Of a stretch of DNA of 64,000 nucleotides, positions 57,305-64,000 are shown piece by piece. Where the stretch lies: NCBI GenBank assembly GCA_036346395.1, contig CM070599.1:25597232-25661231 (forward strand). The letters run 5' to 3'. The first letter of the stretch is position 1, and each line of letters opens with the position of its first letter. The position numbers and the translations under genes were made by a program. The notes beneath the pieces are model-generated. The model worked only from the letters and a program-made list of their open reading frames with translations, ran no database searches and was not told the origin of the DNA. The DNA comes from Hsuehochloa calcarea (Eukaryota; Streptophyta; Magnoliopsida; Poales; Poaceae).

Positions 57305-60300
57305 TGTAACATCCCAATTTTCAGAGCTCTAAAAATCTTTTAAATGGTTGTAGTGAGAAAATTCACCATTTGGATTTATTTGAATATTAATTTAAAAAGC
57401 TTAATATGGACTTTAAGGACAAACCGATTTAATGTGCTTAATTCCAACATCAACAATGGCCAAAATTATTTTATTTAGATTCTATATGCTTGGATATATT
57501 TTATAGAATTTTCTAGAATTTTTCCAAGATTATTTGCTATTTTCTAATTGCTATTTGCATTTTCTGGATTTATTAAAAAGAAAAATCTATTTAAATCCCT
57601 CGGAACAGTGTTGGGCCGAAGCCCAACACTATTCCAGCCGCACGCCAGCCCATCTCCCGCTCGCTCGCGCCCTCGCCGTTGGATGCTTGACGCGTGCCCC
57701 TCGTTTCCGATCGGACGCACGCGGTCAACCCCGCCTTCCTCTGTTGGATGATCGCCGCGTGGCCTCGCCCGCTGATCTCGCTTGCTCGCTCACCCGCGCC
57801 TCGCTGCCGCTGCCAGGTGGGACCGCCACAGGGTCGTCGTCTCCGCGGAGCCTTCTTCTCCTCGCGCCGCGCCGCGCCATCTTTGGAGCTTGAGCCGTCC
57901 AAAATCGCGTATCCGTTCTCGATTCTTCACACGACCCGCCAAATCGTATCTCTGTTTATTTCTTATCTTTTCCAAACCGAATCAAACCCAGAATCCCTCT
58001 CAACTTCCGAGAATCAAGGATTTCAAAATCCCGGCCGTTTCGGACCCAAATTAGGGATTTCCAATTCCGGCGTCCCCCGGGCCTATAAATAGCCCCTTAG
58101 CACCGCCCACACCTCCGCAACCCAGAGCCGCCACCCTCGTCGCCTCCGATTGCTCTAGCGCCACCGCATTTCAAGTTTTAGGGTTTTCAGCCGAGCTTCT
58201 TCTCCGGCGAATTGTCCCGTCGTCGCCGCCCTTGCCTCGCCGACTCCACCACCGTGCTCAGCAAGTCCCAGGCTACCTCGGGCGCACCTCCTCATCGCCG
58301 GAGCATCACCGGAGTCCCCGTCCGACAAACCCGAGGCCACCTCGCTGCCTCAAGCTCGCCGCCGGCCATCTCCGATGACCTCAGGTGCTCAAACCGGTGC
58401 CCACATGTGCGCAATAACCCAGGGAACATTCTGGTACCCTTGGTAGCCGGCGACTCGCCGTCGATCGCAAAAAGCCCTTGGTCCCGTCTTGCGCCCCCTA
58501 CTGGCCGTCGGCCACACTGCGACCACGCCACGCCTTCCCGTCACCCTCTCGCGCTTGCGTGTCACCTGCGTAGCCACCGCATCAGCGCCGCGTGGCTCGG
58601 TCCACCGCGCCAGATCTCCCTCGGTTCGGTGCACTCGGTCCACCGTGAACCCCGAGACTGACATGTGGGGCCCACATGTCAGATTTCTTTTTAAATCTAT
58701 TTTCTTTTCCGGAAATTCTCGGCTGACGCAAGCATTGCGCAATAATCCGATTTTCCTTTATAAAAATAATTCAGGAAATTCAATAAAATCCAAATTAGGG
58801 TTTTATTTGATTTTCAAACTTCCAAAGCCCATATCTTTTGCATCCGAACTCCGATTGAGCCCATTCAAATTTGTAAATTTATATAAAATTAAGATCTATT
58901 TAATGGTGAATTTTATTGGATTTTTAGAGTTTGTTTTGCCTCTGTATTTATTTGTTTTTGGTTTTTTTTGTCTCGTTTGCGAGTAGACGTCGATACTTTG
59001 GGAAATTTTGCTGAAGAAGGAGCACCTCCTCAAGATCAAGACCAATACTTTGAGCTATTCCAAGGCAAGTTATACCTTTGATCATATTGAACCCAGTTTT
59101 CAAAATACTTTGTTTCAATGTATTGCATTCTATTTCAAGTATTTATTTAAATGCTTTTGGGATAGTTATTAATCCAATATGTTATAGCCACATTGTCTAT
59201 TGTATGCCATGATATTTTGTCACCCTAGGTTGGTTCATTATTAGTTGGTATTATCGTAGCACCAACGTGGGTTGGTTAGATACGATTAGACTGCTTAGCC
59301 ATGCCACGAGTCATCATTTCATGTGAGTTGTAATTATAAACTTGACTAAGTGATTATGGAACTAGGTGATAAAACTGTGTGTGCTGTGTGCTATTACTCG
59401 TTGATGGCATGTGTTGCACTTAATCAACAGGGTGGAAAAGATTTAGACTGAGGCAAGTGGTGGATCTGTGTGAACGGTGGAACTGTGTGCTATAAACTTT
59501 GTGATTTGGGTTAAAACTGGAAGTCTTGCCTTGGTCAATTAAGGACTTAACTTTGTGCGCCATTGAACTGGGCCTTACTGTACGACCACATGTCTAGTAT
59601 GGGCTGGGCCTGACTTAGTAACTTATGGAGTCTTGACATTGACAACTCAGGTTGTATTTAAGCTGTGTGATGGGCTAGAGGTGTGATATGTCACATCGCG
59701 ATTCGGTTCACGCATCCACATCCAACGGTGTGTGTCGTTCCAAGGGCTGTGTGTACAAATTGGACGGCGGTAAAGCACATCGGGAGTGTCATTGTTTGAG
59801 ATGAAGTCTCTGAAAGATTTTGTTATGGTCAATGCTGGCCCCACTGATTGTATCGTGTGGGTAAAGTGTACAACCTCTGCAGAGTGTTTAAATCAATCTA
59901 TTCGAATAGCCGCGTCCTCGGCTATGGACATGCTCTGAATTTCACACGAGGGTAGATTTTCATAAAACAATTAGGAAGGGTCACCGTGTGAGATAACTTG
60001 TGCACTGTGTGAATAACTTGATTAGACTGTGTCCTTTGTAAATCAATTGTTAACTTATTATTGTCTATTTGTTTTGAATTATGCTTTCAATCTATTATTT
60101 GTATTCAATTGCAAATGTTGTATTTCTGCAAAATAACCACAGAAGCCATTCCTTTGGAATAAGCCATCATCTATAAATTGCATTCTGTGGTATGACTTGC
60201 GAGTACGGTGTGTACTCACTCTTGCTAAACAAATCAACAGAAGTGGAGGAGTCATCGCCTGCTTTTGAAGAAGAGTTCTCGAAGGTTGATCGTTAGGGTC

Positions 60301-60578
60301 TTGATCGATCGGTGTTCGTGGTAAATTGATGGGAGCCCACTGAGTTTATTTTGTTTTCGCTGCAGTTTATTCTTTATTGTCAGCCTTGCATGGCTTAATA
60401 AATGTAAAACTCGACCGTAAGATCCCAACAGTTATTTGTTATTCAAAATACTCGTTTATTCTTATATTCGTTGTATGGATGTGATATTTCATCGATGTTG
60501 ACACTGTGTGCACTAGCGTGATCCTGGACTAGTGCAGAATACACAGAGGGTCCATATTTGCATATTTGGGTCCCGACA
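57305..60578 (+). mobile_element. Solo LTR of a chromovirus inside the MULE
   Basis: Starts TGTAACATCCC and ends TTTGGGTCCCGACA, with an exact TSD GAAGG (57300-57304 and 60579-60583). The promoter is visible: a GC-rich block 57600-58680 with TATAAATA at 58084-58091. Further right come the transcript-side blocks TGGGTAAAGTGTACAACC (59870) and GAGTACGGTGTGTACTCAC (60199). AATAAA lies near 60398. It is related to the LTRs at 2316, 21692 and 32199 but in the opposite direction. Confidence 0.9.
58084..58091 (+). promoter_or_regulatory. TATA box of the solo LTR
   Basis: TATAAATA within GGGCCTATAAATAGCCCC, at the edge of a GC-rich, cytosine-rich leader. It looks like a strong plant promoter core and could still start transcription toward 60578. 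Confidence 0.75.
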
Positions 60579-61031
60579 GAAGGTAGGAGGATGGGCGGTG
60601 TGAAAGGACCCGTGTTTTTGGGATTTTTTGAGGCAGCCGAAACACTACAAACAGTACACTTAAATGAAATTGCAAGATAAAATCAAAATGAGTAAAATCA
60701 TGAAAAAATTACACAAGAAATTACACTGTGTTAGGAGCATTCACATAAATTTTTCTATTTTTTTGAATTTATTTGCTATATTTTAAAAATCATACAGACA
60801 CAGTCGAAATACTAATCAGCTGATTATGATTGAAACCCTAATCGAGGGACATGTGGCGGGCGGCCACCTGCCGCACGGTGCCATGCGGGAGGAGACGTGT
60901 GGCGGGCGGGTAGGGCACTGTTTTTACACACAAAAAAAAATCCACGACGGTCATTCTTGTAAATATAACACAAAAAGACGCTAATACGATCAAAAAAGCA
61001 CCATATATGCGACGTCGCTTATAAAAGCTGC

Positions 61032-61139
61032 CTCTCTAAATACTGAATATAAGAGACGGGGCACTTGAGCTCCGTTGAGTCTGGCCTCTATGAAAACTGA
61101 ATATAAGAGACAGGGCACTTGAGCTCCATTCTATCAGGC
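61032..61139. repeat. 54-bp tandem duplication beside the MULE
   Basis: Two units, 61032-61085 and 61086-61139, share ACTGAATATAAGAGAC and GGGCACTTGAGCTCC with few differences. They lie just outside the MULE's right end. Confidence 0.8.
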
Positions 61140-62029
61140 CAAGAGAACGGCTGGTTCAGGCCACAAGCAACTGGAGCAGGCACCACCTACTTCAAGCCAA
61201 TCAAGAATTCACAACAAAGCATGCCATAAATTAGAAATGAATATTTAATGATGATTAATCCAAGCATTTTCTAACAGTTCGCCGGCTTTCCAAGCCAATA
61301 ATAAAATACGGGAAATGATAAATGCAAGCATCTCGTGATAGTTCAGCATCTATCTAGTAAATAGAAGCATCAGGCAAGTCACATGCGCTTCATAGAGGTA
61401 GCTCTTCTGTTAAGGAGAAGGCTCGTTAGCACCTGTCATCAGTGTTGGATCTATGACTAAAATTTATGTTGGACATGATGGATCAACGGTATTATCCAAT
61501 AACAAAGCAAGACATAGACAAGCCACATTGCAATCACACTGATCTGAGCATAAGACACTAACTAAAACCTAAAACTACAATCCGCGTATAACCATATAAA
61601 GAAGTAGAATATAGAAGGTCATGCCTCATTAATGAAGGTTACATAATAATTTACCATCAAAATACCAAATTGTTGAATATATTAGTTTGAACAAAAGAAT
61701 AACTAAAAATGGATTAGTGAGTGTTAAGAGTGATCACAAATCGTAAAAGTTATTGAACATTGACTAACTGAAAGACATACCATTCAAGTTCTAATTACTG
61801 TAGGAGGCTAAGACAATTTCACTCTACGAGATTTCATTCGCTTAGACTCTCTGCCTCTCGCCGGCTTGCCGCCGCGACATGCTGCCGGCCTGCCGCGCGC
61901 CGCCCTCGCTTCGATAAGGCTAGAGACAGATGAGTCCACAAACACTGGGCTTGCGCTCTCTAGTGAGCTGGGCCTTCACACGAACGCGCCATGCGGCCCA
62001 TGCCCAACAACGCCTCTGCCTCTTGCTTC
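61140..62029. other. AT-rich DNA, then a short GC-rich patch
   Basis: 61140-61840 is AT-rich without recognisable genes. 61850-62029 is GC-richer with open frames but no domain. It ends at the hAT element's flank CTCCTCCG. Confidence 0.45.
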
Positions 62030-62037
62030 CTCCTCCG

Positions 62038-63408
62038 TACGGGTGAAAACACATCAAATGCCGATGTATAATAATTTTGCCATTTTTATTTTTATTTTTT
62101 TCGAATGCAAATACGAATATAAATATGAATACCTCGAATAAGAATAATATCAAATACAAATACATAGTGAATACGAATCGAAACAAATACGACTACAGAT
62201 AGTTTTCCAAATATAAAAACCCCATAAATTGTACACCAGAAATTAACGAAAACACATAACTAGTTTATTTGATCTAAACATTCATGAATTGTTCATAATT
62301 TCAGCAACTACATGTAACATTGACACTTGCAGACTACATTAATTAGTCATCATAGAGATAACACTTAGTTTATCACATTTAGCTCATAAGTCATCACGCA
62401 TTCACACTTAGTTCATCACATACATAAAACTTAGTTCATACTTAGCTCATCACACCTAGTTCATTCATGACATACATAGATACCATGTCTAAAAAAATAT
62501 GCATAGCACTTAGTTCATCACATACTAACATACACATGTTGATAGGCAAGTTTCAAAAATTTCTATAAATTCATCACAGGCTTCACAACCTCTTGCGAAA
62601 TTTGGTCATTCCTCAAGGTCATCCAACACAACCTTCTCCTCCAAATCATACATATCCTCTTGCTCCTCCAAATGAAAGTTGTAATTCAATGAGTATCATA
62701 TATCAAGGTAGCAATAGCTGGTGCAATTTGCTTCAAACCATCTTGGGTAACGAGGTTTAAAATATGATTTAAACATCTCACACGAAAAAAGATACCATCA
62801 CAGATCAATGGAGCTGACTTATTGAGCAAATTTGGAGAAGATTGTGAGGGTGAGGAGATGGTGCACTTACCTCGATGGTAGGCTCCCAGAGGGAGAGCGG
62901 AGGGCAGCGTCGGTGAGCAGGGCAAGGAGTAGGCGTCGGATTCGATGAGCAGGGCGAGCGGAGTGTGGCATCGGCGGGGTCAACGGGTGGACTTGGAGTG
63001 CGGCGCCAGCGGGGTGGCGAGGCCACAGCTAGACGTGGGGCGACATCAGTGAGCAGGGTGTGGGGATTGGACTTGGAGGCAGCCTAACGCCATGAACGAA
63101 TGGGGATCGGCCTAAGGAAACCCTACTGTGTTGATGTGTTGTATGTTAACGATGATGGGCTGGGTTGATGTGGTGTATGTTGAAGGGGTAATGAAGTCCG
63201 GATATCCGGCCTTTTTTATTTTTTGATAATCCATATTTGTATTCATATTCGACGGATACTGGGTCTACTGTATTCGTATTCGTTTCCAATAAAAAAATTC
63301 GTATTCTTTTATGATCCAAGAACTATATGAGAAAAATCCGAGCCGGCCCAATCCATATTCGTTTTCATCCGGATCGATCAGAAACTATCTGATCCATTTT
63401 CACCTCTA
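62038..63408 (-). mobile_element. Decayed hAT-superfamily transposon
   Basis: The left end TACGGGTGAAAACACATC and the right end (complement TAGAGGTGAAAATGGATC) are imperfect inverted repeats of the hAT type. Flanks CTCCTCCG (62030-62037) and CTCCTCAA (63409-63416) match at six of eight bases, the hAT target length. Subterminal repeats of ATACGAATA/TATTCGTATT lie at 62100-62190 and 63225-63310, and TTAGTTCATCACAT repeats at 62360-62540. A transposase scrap sits inside. Confidence 0.75.
62686..62817 (-). pseudogene. hAT transposase fragment
   Basis: The minus strand reads LICDGIFFRVRCLNHILNLV then TQDGLKQIAPAIATLIYD. This matches the hAT motif F(H)VRC..HILNLIVQDGL that follows the second catalytic region of plant hAT transposases. 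Only about 40 residues remain; GC-rich DNA replaces the upstream part at 62820-63030. Confidence 0.78.
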
Positions 63409-63416
63409 CTCCTCAA

Positions 63417-64000
63417 GACGACACCGAGCAACAGAGCAAGGCCATAGCCATGGCGGGCAGGAGTCGGGAGAAGAGGGGGAGGGGGTTACCAGGCGTGCGA
63501 GTTATCTCGGGCGGTTGCCTAGCCTTTCCCGATTTCTGGGTTTGCCCCTGCCTGTCATGGTGCTTTCTGGTTTTGATGCGCCATCGCCTGTAACCATATC
63601 TACATCCCGAGCGAATGATATGAGATCATGGTCAATCAGAATGTTTAATTCTTGCGGCTCTATACCCTAATCCTCGTCGCATCCCCGAAGAAACTCAGTG
63701 AATTGGATGACCTTATGAGAATCATTATTCATGGCTGAAGAATTAACCAAAACCTTCCTCATCTTCACTCCAGCATGGTACAGTGAGCCTGACGCGTTAG
63801 TGTCAGAGTCACCATCCATGTTGATCTTTTTTTTTGACTCCTATCATGGCGATCTCCACCGGTGGTCAGGTAGGTTTGATCTTGATCCGCTGCGGTGCAA
63901 GGCTACGACTAGGAGTATAGCTCTGGAGGGCCTCTCTCACAGTCACATGTGCCATTTGTTTATGCAAGTCCTTTGTGGACCGCGGCTTCTTCTGATCCGT
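63417..64000. other. Right edge of the window, nothing assigned
   Basis: Mixed composition. A minus-strand frame entering from the window edge reads QKKPRSTKDLHKQMAHVTVR to about 63865, with no family I recognise. It could be an exon or a retroelement piece continuing past the window. Confidence 0.35.

Larger units (their letters stand above)
47051..61002 (-). mobile_element. MULE DNA transposon split by nested insertions
   Basis: Long terminal inverted repeats of about 370 bases define it. The right one (about 60640-61002), reverse-complemented, aligns with the left one, which is cut in two by copia-3 (47051-47090, then 53464-53797). Shared landmarks from outside inwards are CGTATTAGCG, TTTACAAGAATGACCG, the GC-rich GTGGCCGCCCGCCA block, CTAATCAGCTGATTA, AATATAGCAAAT, TATGTGAATGCTCCTA and TTTCATTTAAGTGTA. 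Between them lies a degraded MULE transposase on the minus strand. Without the nested LTR elements the transposon is about 4.3 kb. The exact outer ends are uncertain by about 10 bases and I could not find a clear 9-base TSD. Confidence 0.85.

Overview
The window is plant nuclear DNA, almost certainly from a grass. It holds one intact, intronless, very GC-rich host gene (arogenate/prephenate dehydratase, 44804-46072, + strand) in a dense nest of LTR retrotransposons and DNA transposons. The strong GC bias of the host gene, the Tekay/Del-type chromovirus LTRs of 3-4 kb and the grass-style copia and MULE sequences all point to Poaceae. The species cannot be named from this sequence.

Layout. 1-2310: GC-rich repeat-like edge, then featureless AT-rich DNA. 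2316-6639: solo LTR, target-site duplication (TSD) GTTCT. 6640-11789: decayed receptor-like-kinase segment (minus strand) split by a second solo LTR (7141-10950, TSD GATGG). 11795-18914: full-length Ty1/copia element 'copia-1' (minus, TSD AAACC, gag intact, pol broken). 21022-35461: a duplicated block in which a flank plus chromovirus LTR occurs twice, once joined to a broken chromovirus internal region (25501-31505, minus) and once as a solo LTR. 37154-42355: full-length 'copia-2' (minus, TSD TCAAG). 42370-43807: gene fragments (a ribosomal-protein-S25-like exon, a gene-like GC segment) and a small inverted-repeat element. 44480-46072: dehydratase promoter and gene. 47051-61002: a MULE DNA transposon with long terminal inverted repeats and a dead transposase. 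Into it have landed 'copia-3' (47091-53458, TSD CTATT, itself carrying a solo LTR at 50523-52091) and a solo chromovirus LTR (57305-60578, TSD GAAGG). 62038-63408: decayed hAT element.

How it works together. Only the dehydratase looks functional. It should act in the plastid, making phenylalanine by the arogenate route. Its promoter carries four MYB-type AC elements just upstream of a TATA box, which fits co-regulation with phenylpropanoid genes. Everything else records insertion, LTR-LTR recombination, deletion and repair. The most unusual traces are a copy of copia-2's own target site inside copia-2, an intact/solo tandem duplication of one chromovirus insertion, and a three-level transposon nest beside the dehydratase gene.
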